A DNA stretch of 64,000 nt, taken from the NCBI GenBank assembly GCA_035041965.1, contig JAPYMA010000191.1, forward strand, positions 1 through 64,000, read 5' to 3'. Origin of the DNA: Anisakis pegreffii (lineage: Eukaryota > Nematoda > Chromadorea > Rhabditida > Anisakidae). Under the pieces are notes generated by a model. That model did no database searches, was not told the DNA's origin, and was given only the letters and a program-made list of their open reading frames with translations. This document shows, piece after piece, positions 1 to 12,581 of the stretch (its first letter is position 1; each line of letters opens with the position of its first letter). The position numbers were made by a program, and so were the translations under genes.

Positions 1-62
1 TTATGCTGGTTCGGTGATGACTGCAAGATGGTCATAGAAAAAAAGTTGAGCTTAACTGTGTA

Positions 63-650
63 TAGTAAGCGGAGGACATAAGTTTGGAAAGTTCTCCTGG
101 ATAGTGAGTCGAGGCAATTTGATCACATCTCAGAAAAGAAACTATAGAAAGGTGTAGAAAGAAATTCATTACTATTGCTATCCTTTCGTGCACATTCCTA
201 AGCAGAAGAGAATTCTTCTTGGGTGGACCTCTTGCTACAAATATTATTTTAATGGTATTAATGTGATCGAGTGTCAATTGTATCAATTGACTAGATTCAT
301 TGTTCTCGTAGAAGCTTACTTGTGTGCGATGTTTATTATGCACCAGTGCATAGTAAGCGGAGGACACAAGTTTGGAAAGTTCTCTTGGACAATGAGTTAA
401 GACAGTTGAGACATACGATCACATCTCAGAAAAGAAACTATAAAAGGGTGCAGTAAGAAGTTCACTTTCAAGAAGGAACGTTTTTTTTTGTTATCGTGTA
501 CGCATTCCTAGGCAGGAGGGAATTATTTTTGGGTGAACCTCTTGTCAAAAATATCACCTTAATGATGTGAATGCGACCAGGTGTCAATTATATCAATTGC
601 CTGGATTCATTATTCTTGCAGAAGCTTACTTGTGTGCGATGCTTGGAAAA
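63..650. repeat. two-copy direct tandem repeat, period about 288 bp
   Basis: The stretch starting TAGTAAGCGGAGGACA at 63 recurs at 351, and the stretch GAAGCTTACTTGTGTGCGAT at 311 recurs near 620. The two copies share most of their sequence with scattered substitutions and small indels. Reading frames within it (plus and minus) lack splice or coding character and are not called. No transposon protein or terminal inverted repeat was seen. It may be part of a longer array that continues left of the window. Confidence 0.8.
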
Positions 651-1080
651 AATCATGCTTTCTTAACCGTGACCAGATAATTATTTCTATTCATTGGTAT
701 CGTCATCGTCCTTTGTCACTAAATTTGTGAGCATTATTTAAAGTGAGGGTTTCATCTTGGTACATATATATGTGTGTCTCACTAATTCTGATTAATGAAT
801 TTTTATTTCAATTTGCGAAAGATTGGATATGCTAAGATGGGTTCGATTACTTTATCAACGATGGAGGAATATCAGGACAAGCGGTTAAAAACTGGTAATA
901 GCATTGTATTTTTCCGAGTTTTTTCCACAATTTTCTTCGAGTTATTTCAGTTTCCGTCTCGTGAATATTAACTTGTTCAAATATATCTCAGTTCGAGGTT
1001 ATTTTTGATCAAAGTTCTATATTATGCGAAGAATTGGGGCATCGAGTGGTGGTGCATTATTCAATCTATTTTTATCTGCA
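651..1080. other. AT-rich intergenic sequence, no gene seen
   Basis: No exon with good splice sites or family similarity was recognised here on either strand. Confidence 0.5.
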
Positions 1081-1084
1081 AATT

Positions 1085-2410
1085 TCGCATCGGAAGTATT
1101 GGTGGCAAAGTGGCAGATGTCGTAGGTGGAGAGAAGTGAGCCGTTTGAATTAATCTTGGTTCGAGTCGAGGTAACATTTTAGAGTTTCTTATTGTTAGCA
1201 CATTTTCTGTGAATATTTTCTCATGTTATCAAATGAACTGCAAGATTTCATGAGTTAGGGAACGTGCAGAAATAAAGGAAATGCTGAAGGTAGGAGTTTA
1301 ATAGTGGGAATTGATGTGATGACAAAATTTTTAGGGTTGATTTTTGTCAATAGCTTCGTTATATTCCAGATTAAGAGCATCAAATTCGCAGCAGCAGACG
1401 CTTTTGGCTGACGCCGGGAGGACGTCGGATCCAATTGAGGTTCAGATCCTGATGTTTTACAATTTTTAAGCCCTTTTTCGTAGGCTGTCACTGAGATTGC
1501 AATATTTCATTATTTATTTGCGTTTTATCGCAGTTACAGGAAAAATACTGGAGGTAGGAGTTAGATAGTGGGAGGTGAAGTAATATCACAATTTTCAAGG
1601 TTCTCTTTTGCATCTTCCAAAATAACAGCATTAATGGCGCAGTGGCGTGCGACTTTGGTGAAGATGAGAAGGACGTCGGAGCGGCTCGAGGTTCGAATCG
1701 TTGTAACGTTTTACGTTTTTTATTACATTTTTTAGAATAGTTCCTTATTTTTCAGTCATGTTACAATATTTCATGATTCTTTTATCGTAGAAATTGGGAA
1801 AATACTGAAGGTTAGAGTATAAATAGTGGAAGGTGAAGTGATATCAAAATTTTCAAGGTTTATTTTTGTTAATAAGTTCAGCATCTCGTAGGATGACAGC
1901 ACCAATGGCGCAGTGGCATGCGTCTTTGGTTGGAACCAGGGCGCGGTGGGTCGAGTTGAGGTCCGTGCTATTCTAAAGATTTACGATTCTTGGCACGTTT
2001 TTCAGAATATTTCCTTATTTTTCAGTCATGTTACAATATTTCATGATTCTTTTATCGTAGAAGTTGGGAAAATACTGAAGGTTGGAGTTTAAATAGTGGA
2101 AGGTGGAGTGATATCAAAATTTTCAAGGTTTATTTTTGTTAATAAGTTCAGCATCTTGCAGGATGGCAGCACCAATGGCGCAGTGGCATGCGTCTTTGGT
2201 TGGGACAGGGACGCGGTGGGTCGTGTTGAGGTTCGTGTCATCCTAAAGCTTTACGATCTTTGGCACGTTTTTAGAATATTTCCTTATTTTTCAGTCATGT
2301 TACAATATTTCATGATTCTTTTATCGTAGAAATAGGGAAAATACTGAAGGTTGGAGTTTAAATAGTGGAAGGTGAGGTGATATCAAAATTTTCAAAGTTT
2401 ATTTTTGTTA
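1085..2410 (+). repeat. tandem array of tRNA-like (SINE-like) units, period about 270 bp
   Basis: The motif GGCGCAGTGGC occurs at 1636, 1907 and 2177, giving periods of 271 and 270. It resembles a tRNA D-arm/box A. It is followed by box-B-like motifs such as GGTTCGAATC (about 1691) and GGTTCG (about 2231). A related older unit has GGTTCGAGTC near 1160. In the copy near 2161-2250 a seven-base acceptor-like pairing (GGATGGC with GTCATCC), a D-arm and an anticodon-like arm with loop GTTGGGA can be drawn. Between tRNA-like parts lies a shared AT-rich segment with TTTCATGATTCTTTTATCG. The copies differ by scattered changes. This is best read as a locally amplified tRNA-derived repeat and not as functional tRNA genes, since the stems are imperfect and there is extra sequence in the variable region. 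Confidence 0.55.
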
Positions 2411-2917
2411 GGAAGTATTTTTCCTATGTTTCGTTGTCCTAGATCTACGATACAAAATGATGTATGAATTGCCCGGATTTGTTCCCATTGAGTAGGTAAG
2501 AAATTCACATTTCTGAACATATATCAAATGAAAATCCCACTTCCGTCACTTGGCGAACTGTCAGTCTGTTCGTACTTAGCGAAGTGTCACAACCCCTATA
2601 AGCTTGCCAAATGTCGGGCTTGCAATTGTCGCTAGCTTCGAGCAGCTATCAGCTTTTATAATAGCAAAATTTTGTCGACATCAGTATTATTTATAAGCAA
2701 TCGATGAATAGCTAAACAAGTTTGATTTAGATCATATGAAAGCTTATTTTAAATGCAGTGGAATACAGTCGGGATTATTGAATATTAATTTAGTGATTGC
2801 TTCATTCTCAAAGAAGTTTTCTTTCAGAGATATTCGGTTTTAATAAATGTGGTGTATCATCGTTTAGTTTATCAGTTCGGATGTTCAGCTGACTTTCATC
2901 ACTTATCACTGTAAAGA
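2411..2917. other. upstream region of the CLEC16A/GOP-1 gene
   Basis: This is non-coding by eye and precedes the first ATG of the next gene. It probably holds its promoter and 5' UTR. No TATA box or other named element stands out. Confidence 0.4.
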
Positions 2918-5900
2918 ATGTTCAAACGTTTCGGTGGTTCCTCAGGTATTTGGAAACCGAAGAATCCGCACTCATTGGAGTACTTGAAGTAGGTTTTTAA
3001 CTAATTTTCCAAGTTTGTTTCCATCATTCAAAAGTTTCAGTCATCTGTTCATTTATTTGAATGAAACTGTTCCATGTTCTGCAGTCGCATCGGTGATGGT
3101 CATTCTGAAAACAGTGTCGTTTAGATATTTGCATGGAATTTTGATGAAAAATGAACGTGTAACAGAGCACAATCGAACGTTGTTAGTGGAAGCTTTGCGA
3201 GCAATTGCTGAGATTTTAATTTGGGGTGACCAAAATGACAGCTCTGTTTTTGAGTGAGTTTTATTTCTGTTTCTTTTTTGTTCTGGATCAAGATCACGTT
3301 TGTTTTAAACCAAACAAACATTTGAAGAGATTACTACATGAAGAAAATTTCATATTTCGAACAATTATGTAATGAATGGTTGTTAGAATATCTGAAAGTA
3401 TCCTGACTTGATGCTCTGGAACTTCAAAACATATTTTGATAATGAAACGATTGGCTGTGAATGCAGAAATCTTACTGAATCTGTTGCAAGCTAGTCTTCT
3501 GTTTCGTACCTGAAACTGTCGATAGTTATGTTGAATATCTACTTTTCTCTGATCGGTTGCGCTCATTATGAAGTCAATTCAACTGAGATGTTTCAGTTTC
3601 TTTCTGGAGAAGCAAATGCTATCGTATTTTTTATCGATAATGACTCAAAAATGTGGTTCATTTGTATGTGTACAATTACTTCAAACGCTCAATATTCTCT
3701 TCGAAAATATTCGCCATGAGACCTCACTATGTTAGTTGCCACGATGAGTCACATGTTTATGATCCTTACATTATTTTATTTTCATCCAATTTTTAACCGG
3801 AAACTCAGTTTTGATATATTTATCTTTTAATGAACATTCTCGAGACATTTATTTACTGGGGCAAGTATTTTTTGTGCTGTCAATTTCGATGATCAAATTT
3901 CAGATTTCTTGCTCAGCAATAATCATGTAAATTCTATAATCACACATAAATTTGATTTCAACAACGAAGAAATTATGGCTTACTACATATCGTTTTTGAA
4001 AACACTCTCGTTCAAGCTCAACGTTTACACGGTTCATTTCTTCTTTAATGAGGTATTTTCTTTAAGTAGCATTAATGTTGTTTTCTATTGATCAGTTCTC
4101 ATAGAACTGTGTTCTGTTTGAAACATCAGCATTTCTTTTCGAGATTTTGCCATTGTCTGATCAGTTGTGTTAATTCACTGAAGCGCTGAAGTTCTTCCGA
4201 AAGAAAATTACTGATTTGTGAATTCACTGTCAATTTCAGTAAAATTTCAGTTTTGAAAAAATTTTGTTTTGGAAGTTTCAGTCCACTCAAGAATTCCCCC
4301 TTTATACGGAGGCAATAAAATTTTACAATCACAGTGAAGGAATGGTTCGAATAGCTGTACGCACAACAACACTTAACATCTTCAAAGGTTTTAGTTTCTC
4401 TTATGATAATTATTTCTCACGAGTCTATTTTCCGTTTGTGATGGGTATTCATATGGAGTTAAAGCAGATGATTTTTTGATTTTGTTAGTATCAAATACTT
4501 TTTTCCAATGGTTTTTCAGTGGAATGGTATTCGAATGAAGAGGTTGTATTACATTGCCAATTTTTAAACATCAAATTACCTTAGTTGGTAGTGTCGGGAT
4601 TTAAATTTTTGCGAAGAATTTCAGTGGAAGATGAATTAATGCGTACATTTGTAAGAAACAAGTCACGTGATTATTTTTGTGCGGTTGTTGATCTGACAGC
4701 CTTCCATTCGATCGATATCGATCAGTTTGCGAGATCAGCTGAAAACGAATCATCGAATCGCGATCGACTCTGCGATTTGATCTGTGAAAATTTGGATCAT
4801 ATTCATTACCTCAATGATATTTTTTTGATCAAGGTAAGCCATCTCCAACCGTTAAATATCTATTCATCATTCGTTTGTGACTTATTCATATTGCTTATCA
4901 TTCCGAGAAAGTGCAGCATTTCGATGCAGGTAATTCCCATGTCCCTGATAGAAGTATGTGAATTTATATTTGCAGTTCAGTTTGATTCTGTTGAATGGAG
5001 GTAAGGATGTGTGGAAATACTTCAAAATTTGAGCAAATACTCGTTCATAGTTGACTGATATAAATTGATGTTAAGGATGAACATCTATCAGCAGTATTAT
5101 CCGAAATTGTCTTTCGACGTCTACTCGCTCCACTCTATCTGTGCTCGTTGGCGTCACTGAGAATATGTCCAAATGCAATAATCCTCTCTCCGGTTTCATC
5201 GCTTTTCCTCCTTTCACAATTCCTGTTGGTGGTCACCGATTCACAGGTGCGTCGTGCCGTCGATTTGTGCAGTTTTTGTTTTCGTTGGTGAAGATTATTT
5301 CACATTCATTCTTTTTTTTTCGGTGTCAACTTTGAGTTCGCGATTTTTTGTGTTAAGGTGAAGTGCTCGAATAATACAATAATAATTTTATTTATGAATT
5401 CAAGGCAGTTCAAACACTGTTGTCATCGTTTTTCTTTGGGGATGGCAGTGATGTGCGACAACAGTGGAGTCGATCACAACCCGATGCCAAATTGATTCTT
5501 GTGAATCTTCCATTAACGAACACTACTTCTAACAGGTTGATTTTCTTCCTCTTTTTTGTTTTACTTGTTTTCAACAAGAAAAATTGTTTGAGGTGTATCC
5601 AGCAAAGAAGGGAGATCATCATTTCTCTAATTTAAAAAAAAAAACTTTTAAGGGTATTCTTCAACAGTTATTTGAAGTCGTTGAATTGTGAACGGAACGA
5701 TCATGCTGCCTTCTTTGGCCTCTTATTCCTGTATGCGATCTGTCAGAATAAAGGTTAGATGCGTTCATTCTATGAGTGCTTTCTTTTTTCTTCGTTCAGC
5801 TTTATTCATTAGTCCACATCTTATCGATCTCATCGATGAGTATTGTCTTGGTTAAGCTCTTTTTTTGGTTAAGTGAATGAATTAATGAATTTTCAAACAT

Positions 5901-8900
5901 CTCATGCCTATTCGTCTTTCGTGCTTTCGTTATCGAGCTTCGCAGTTTTATCCGTCCGCGTTTCCGTCGCCTCAATGGAATGGTGAATCTAAGAAATCGC
6001 ATTTCTAGCATAATGTTTTTTGATGTTCAAAGTTAATTTGGCTATGGTTTATTCATATTTGTTTCAATATTTCAAATTATTCGTTCATCTAATACTCACT
6101 TTTTTACTGCCTTCATTTGACGGTACAGAAAGTAAGTTTTGTTGATTTGTTTCATTGACATTGAGTCTGTTGTCTGCTTTCCATCTGTTATGACTACTAT
6201 AATTCATTGTAATTTCGGTGGTAGTTGTTCTGTGTAAAAAATGTATTTGCTATTATATATCCCGTAGCTGTTATTGTTTTGTGTAATATCGTTGGTATCG
6301 TGTCGACTAGAGTGTTGCATGTAAATGTTGTATTAATTGTCGTTATAACGTTATGTTTGCTGCATCTTTGTCGCATTTTTTGAGAGTGGGAACTTTGTCG
6401 AGCATTATTAGTCCGTTACGGTTTGCAGTTTTTTGTATCTGAAGAGTATCCAATTGATCAGTTGCTGGCGATCCTGACTAAGAAATGACAGAAGGTGGAA
6501 GAAATTGTATGCTTCCATTGTTCCGTTTCAGTGATATTCGTCATCAGTGCGTTCGGGATCGTAAAATTATAAATGTTATCGAAGCCCTCTGAATAAATAT
6601 GCAGTTGAAACCGATTTGGAGAATATTTGAATAGACTTTATCTATTCTGTATGAAGGAAGTTTAGTAGTGCATAAGTGAGGAGTAAGCGAAATTTTAGGT
6701 GTTATGGCGGAGATATTGACTGCCGCCCAGATTACTCCATCGATGGACTGCGAGTTAGCAGATTCTGAGCATGGTCTATTGGAAGTGTTACTTTCAATCC
6801 TTTCACTAAGTACGAAATCAGGTGAGCTTGCATCCGATGTCTCTTTTTTGCACTGAAAAAATTGACATTCCTGTGAGAAGTGACGAAATTTCCGAAAAAT
6901 CCGTTTGTTTCCAGAATCATAATAAAATTTTAGCTTTTATGGTACGCCTCTAACATTTTCATAGCCCAATCACTTACATTTATGTAGATTTGAAATTGAA
7001 CTTCTCATTCACTTATACGCACTGATAATCTGCACATGATTCTGCTATACACGGCGATTTTTGAAACATTTCAGATACAGTGGTACGAGTGGTGACTGTA
7101 GAGTTGTGTTGTATGATATTGCGCCAGTTGTTGTTAGCGGTCGACATTCATACGACTCCGTATTCGAGGTGCGAAGCGGTAGCCGATCAGGCACGGAATG
7201 AAACCATTTTATCGCTATCGAATGTTCTCTACAATGAGGATCTCTTTTTAGAAATGTTCGAAGATGAATATTATCAATTTGAGGTGAGTCGTCAGGGTTT
7301 TTCTCTCAATCCTCTGATATCATTTCGTTCAATGATTATATGATCTAAAGTTGATATAATATTGTTGTGACTGCATTAGGTTGTTGTTTTGTTGTAGCTA
7401 TGAAGTAGTGAAATAAGTTTTAGCGTGATTCATTTCGTATATCACTGATCTGTGATGATCCATGTTTGCTGCTGCCACCTTCGAATACGCCGTTGAGTGG
7501 AGTGCCATTGAATAAACGATTGCCGAGTGGATCTGAAGAAAGGATACGACGTGTGAGTTTTCAGAACCTTGCTTGTGATTTCTCTTTTGGTTTATTCACA
7601 GTGATGTACTTTTATCTGCGACTTGTGCACCAGTCAGCTGTGTAAATGCTTAAATGTTCTTTCTTAGTCGCCACCAACGCTTTTGAATTTTCATCTTTAC
7701 AGACAATTCAGTTGTATTTCCATTTCCGAAAATTTGTTCTTGATCTTCGAGATGAATCGGAAACGCAGTTGCCATTGTCGACAAAAGGAAACACTGTCGT
7801 CGAAGTGAATGACTGTATCAACTTAGGTATGTACCATATCTACTCATCATTTTCTTGTTCGCTTCATGTTTTAGCTGTAGTTTTTTGCTGTTAATTTCTA
7901 ATTTAGTATTTGTTGATTTATGTAGAAGTTTGCATGTAATTTAGAATACAATTGTTCGGTTTTTACGTTGATCTCTTCCTCTCTGTCGGACTCAATTCGA
8001 GATGAGTTCTTGAGACAAATTCATCATTTACCTTAAGTAACAATTTTTCAATTGTTTCAGAGAACAGCGATTTACTGTCGTGTACAGTTGTGTTGACGAA
8101 AGGTGAACGACACCAACGGTTTTTAGTTGCTGATCAACTTCAGTTGATACTCGTTGAGCCAGATACCAAAAGGCTTGGCTGGGCCAACGTTCGTTTTGTT
8201 GGCTTGTTGCAGGTTCGTCCTCTTAAAGTCAACTTCGCATTTATTTACGATTTTACTGTTGAACTGACGCAAATAGCGCGAAAAATCACGATTGTCGACT
8301 TATGTGTATTCGCTTTACGATCATCGCATAATATGCGATTGCAAAGCAACAATTGTTGTTCGCTTGCGATTGGTCGAATGGATTCGATTATTGGTCGTGG
8401 AATGCCTTTCAGGATACTCAATTGACCGGCGATCCAGGCGAGAGTCGAGCGCTGCACGTTGTGGTGAATGATGCCCGAACACGATCGCATCTGAAGAACG
8501 AGCCGCTGTTGAGTGCCAAATTCCTGTTCGAAGATCATATCAGATGTATGGCGGCTAAACAACGTCTCACAAAGGTCGTTTGACGTATTCTTTTATTTCT
8601 ATGACTGATGGAGGGAATGCAATTGACGACGGAAAGTAGTTATTCAGTGAATATTAGCTGAACGTTGACCACGATCACGTTTTCGGTTCGACGATCACAT
8701 TCTTGTTAACAGTCTTTCGCTATATACCAATGGACTTACCGATGGATGATATTTCAGGGTCGTCAAGCAGCACGTCATATGAAATTAGATTTAATCTGTG
8801 ACGTGTTGGGACTGCCGAAACGCTCGCTCACACCAGGCAGTAATCGAAATCCTTTCCGTATCGTGAAAGGATGTGCTCCAGGATCACTTCGCAGACAATC

Positions 8901-9211
8901 GCAGCAGTTACAAATAGCTACCACGTCGAGTAGCGGTCCATCGAGTGGTAAATCGTCAACAACTTCGTTAAACATTGTCCCGGATGATCCCAAACCCGCA
9001 CCCGCTACGATTCCGTCGTCGTCATCTGCCGCTTCAGCAAGTACGTTGGGTGTACGAAACGCAAACGGTATTCAAGATCTGTAAGCATCAAAATTGATGA
9101 TCAGCAGTCACTTGTTCACTGATGATTGCTACTCCGTTCTTCTGCTATCTCTTTGCATTTCGATCAAACGATTGTTTCAGCTTTGGGCGTGCTGAACTAA
9201 TGTGGCGTTGA
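2918..9211 (+). CDS. gop-1: CLEC16A family protein (GOP-1 orthologue)
   Basis: About 820 residues from 17 exons: 2918-2988, 3125-3253, 3597-3730, 3904-4052, 4282-4387, 4625-4833, 5076-5246, 5405-5535, 5653-5753, 6699-6831, 7075-7283, 7424-7552, 7703-7826, 8061-8212, 8413-8574, 8758-9080, 9181-9211. Every junction keeps phase. The N-terminal FPL domain is strongly conserved: [30 protein letters not shown] and [11 protein letters not shown] match the animal family nearly word for word. Later landmarks are [31 protein letters not shown] and a Ser/Thr-rich tail. Family members act at endolysosomal membranes in trafficking, autophagy and mitophagy (established knowledge). The protein is shorter than human CLEC16A (about 1050 residues) because an acidic central insert and the long tail are reduced. 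The last exon could be skipped, giving a stop at 9084; I prefer the spliced end because a GTAAGC donor overlaps that stop. The next gene downstream is GPN1, as in the C. elegans gro-1 operon. Confidence 0.95.
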
Positions 9212-10310
9212 ACAGGTACGTTTTGTCTTTGTGTGTTTTCTTCTGATTGTACATATCGTTGTGTAATAAAACAGTCGCTTCAGTTCTTTTGAAAAATTCA
9301 TCAGAAGTATCAGAATAGGGCGAATAAATTGAGGGATGAAACGAAGTAAAATGTACAGTTCTCCTTCTTGTCTCATTTCGGTCTTATTCTATGTTAACGA
9401 TCGAGAGAACTCGGAAAGGAGATGAGACCGCCTCAAAATGATTAGGGTGAATCTCGCCAGAGTCTGTGTAAACCTTGCCAGTGCTTGAAAACAGTTTTTT
9501 TTTAAATTATCAAGAGATATATTGACTACACTTTTATGTGGATACTATAGTTGGAGATATGTTTGTGATATGTGTTATTGTTATGGAAAAAATGTTTAAT
9601 TTGTGCAAAATTTCATTTGCTCATTTATTTGTTACAGCGATTCAGAAATAACATTTGTATTATTCCTTTTCTCTTTCAATTTCGTTTCATTGGCCATTGT
9701 GATGACTGATTCGGTGGAAACTGTAATAGTTTCTTTTGTCATTTTGAATCTCTCGTGAAACATTCATCGTTTTTGAAAACGTGCATTCTTTTATGCAGTT
9801 GGTCAAACCCATTCGCATAATGTGCTCAGTTTGAATTGAAGTTTACAAATGTTACTGTTGGGCAGCTGTTCGGTTATCTTCTAGTTTGTCAGTAGTTACC
9901 GTTGTTATCAATTTTTAAGAAAAATACCCGAATGACTTTTGTATTGTTTTATGTGTAGAGCTATTATACATGTACATTTGAAAGTGATCAAATTTGTGAT
10001 GTGTTCCATTCGTTGTGTTGTTATGAGTGTGTTCAATGATATGTTTAATAAAATTTAGCTATCGCATTTGTATTGTTTGATTTGGCATCATTTTTCTGGC
10101 AATAAAATCATCTATTTGCTGCAATTCGCTCTTGCAATATCTGTTCTGTTTGATTGGACGAATTTCGATATTTTCACGATCACCTTTGGTTAACTTTGAT
10201 TCCTAGCGTAATCTGTTTACTCGATTGGGCTAAATGCTAATGAGCGATTTGATTCGATCAACATAAGAATGGTTTTAGTTTAGAATCTTGGTGGTGGATA
10301 GTCGGTGAAT
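9212..10310. other. spacer between gop-1 and gop-2 with poly(A) signals
   Basis: About 1.1 kb without a recognisable exon. It contains AATAAA at 9265-9270 and another AATAAA-type hexamer near 10045. A possible acceptor, GGTTTTAG, lies near 10272-10279, some 30 bases before the GPN1 ATG, and could serve trans-splicing or a short leader intron. The spacer is much longer than a typical C. elegans operon gap of about 100 bp. Confidence 0.5.
9265..9270 (+). terminator. poly(A) signal AATAAA for gop-1
   Basis: A canonical hexamer 54 bases after the predicted stop codon. Confidence 0.6.
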
Positions 10311-12425
10311 ATGGCTGAAGCAGCAAGTTCCTCAACACAGATTCCTAGTGATTCATTTCCATGTATCATTGTATTGGGTATGGCTGGATCTGGGAAAAGT
10401 TCCTTTGTACAGGTACACACGCACATACACATCTACTTCGCACTTCATGCATTGACATTAGTTTTTGTTGTCGTCGCGATCAGCTCTGATGTTCACTGCA
10501 TTCTTATTTTCAGCGACTGACAGCACGTTTACACGAGAAGAAATCGATACCATATGTGATTAATCTGGATCCAGCCGTCAATACAGTACCGTATCCGGCG
10601 AATATCGATATTCGAGATACGGTCAAATACAAAGAAGTGATGCGTGAATATGGCCTTGGCCCGAACGGAGCGATTATGACTTGTCTCAATCTCATTTGCA
10701 CTAGATTCGATCAGGTACCGACCTGATATTGGCGTTTCAAAGTCTAAAATTGGTCCGAAACGTTCGCTGTGATTTTCTGGCTTTTCTGTACTCATCGAAT
10801 GGGTCGGAAAATCAATCCGAGTTTATCTGACAATGAGGCTTTTTGAAATCGGATAGGTTATTACATTTCATCGCACCGTTAGCTGAAAGTGTGTTGGCTG
10901 ATCGAGCTTCGATATGGTTACGATCACAACCAAATGAACTCTTCCAATTATCATCTTGGAATCTTCAGAAAGGCTTTGATTGTCTTGCAACTGAATGATT
11001 AGTGGAAATAATGTGACGAATAACAAATAGAAATTGCTAGCGTAGTGCTACGAAGCGATAGAGTAAGTCAGAACTTATGAAATATCCACTGCAGGTGCTA
11101 ACACTGGTGAATAAACGTGCCGGTGTTTGTTCGCATTGTCTGATCGACACACCCGGTCAAATCGAAGCGTTCACGTGGTCCGCATCAGGAACGATTGTAA
11201 CTGATTCACTGGCATCAGCCAATCCAACAATGATCGCCTACGTTATGGATTCTGTTCGTGCCACAAACCCGATCACTTTCATGTCCAATATGCTATACGC
11301 TTGTTCGATTTTCTATCGTACCAAATTACCTTTCATTATCGTTTTGAATAAGGTGATCCATATGTTCTCTTATCACTTACAAGTTCTTGCTAATCATTCC
11401 TAGAAATTGATTATTACCAAACGTTATGAAAATAAATACACTCTACTTTTGGGGAGGTATTGTGTGCGTTGGTATGAGCCGAAGTTCGTTTCGCATTCAA
11501 AATTTTTGTGGAGAAAATAATGTTTATCAATGCTTTCCGCAGTTACTTTTTGAATTCTTAAGCGTGTAAGTTTAGGCTGATATAGTACGACCGACGTTTG
11601 CAACGAAATGGATGCGAGATTTTGAAAGCTTTCAACAGGCACTAGACGAGAACAGCTCGACGTATATGAACGATTTAACGCGATCGCTGAGTTTGGTTCT
11701 TGATCAATTCTATGAGAACTTTTCGGCTGTTCCAGGTTCTATCTTCTAATCTGCTCGTTTTCGTTTATTTTATTACCGCTTTTTTTCGAGATTGATCCAT
11801 AGCATAGTTTGTGCATGTACATATATGTGTGTCGGCTTCATGAAGTTACCAGAAACCTAGAAACGATTTCAGCTAATTGATTTTGTTTGGTGAATGCGAC
11901 GGTTTGACAATGTGTAGAATTCAGCTTCCATTTTCTTTCAGTGTCATCTCTAACCGGTGAGGGTATTGATGAGTTCTTGGAGGCAGTCAAGAAATGTACG
12001 CAAGAATATTACGACGTTTATCGACCAATGTATGAGAAACTTGCGAAAGATAAGGTATCATTGAAGTTATTAGTTTGTTGTGGATATCACCATTATTACT
12101 GATGTCATAGTGATTGATGATTGATAATCTGATTACTGTTATGGGTGAAAGTTGTGATTATTTCGACACAAGGAATTTCACAGGACGGATCGTCCATAAC
12201 TGAGAAGTTCACTTGAGATGTCAGTCATGATCATCCAACTGTACGATAAAATGTTTTCAGATGAAACATGAAGAAGAGGAAAATGTCGAGAAATTGTCAA
12301 ATTTGACTGTCAAAGAAAGGGAGTTATTGAGTGTGAATCCACCGGAAGCCGGAAGAATTTTTGAGAAAATTCATTTGGGTGGTGTTGATGAGGAGAATGA
12401 GGAGGATTCAGAGGTTCCACGTTGA
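10311..12425 (+). CDS. gop-2: GPN-loop GTPase 1 (GPN1/XAB1, GOP-2 orthologue)
   Basis: A 332-residue protein from six exons: 10311-10412, 10514-10714, 11095-11352, 11576-11735, 11942-12054, 12261-12425. All junctions keep phase. The P-loop is GMAGSGKSS (about residues 24-32). The family-defining Gly-Pro-Asn insert is in [10 protein letters not shown]. Switch II reads IDTPGQIE, and the guanine-specificity motif NKAD is split by an intron (NK | AD). [13 protein letters not shown] and TGEGIDEF follow. The C-terminus is acidic and charged, as usual. GPN1 works with GPN3 in assembly and nuclear import of RNA polymerase II (established knowledge). I chose the ATG at 10311, not the upstream in-frame GTG at 10305, because eukaryotes start at ATG and the N-terminus MAEAASSS is typical. 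Length is close to family members of about 330-380 residues. Confidence 0.97.
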
Positions 12426-12575
12426 TGCGAACAGACAGACTTTTACCGAATACGGAGAACTGAGAACATAATGAGTATTGTATCCTCCATCACTTCACTT
12501 CTGATCAATTACCACGTTTTGTTATCATTGCTTATTGATTGTATTGTTGTCTCATGATTATTGTTATTGCGGTTT

Positions 12576-12581
12576 AATAAA
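12576..12581 (+). terminator. poly(A) signal AATAAA for gop-2
   Basis: A canonical hexamer about 150 bases after the GPN1 stop codon, in a T-rich context. Confidence 0.7.

Noticed and set aside
32..400. Opposed open frames at the left end as genes
   Set aside because: Both lie in the 288-bp repeat and lack coding signals.
10305..10520. GPN1 start at the upstream GTG and read-through past 10412
   Set aside because: Eukaryotic start is the ATG at 10311, and the frame after 10412 is intron, shown by the CAG|GTACAC donor and the in-phase exon at 10514.
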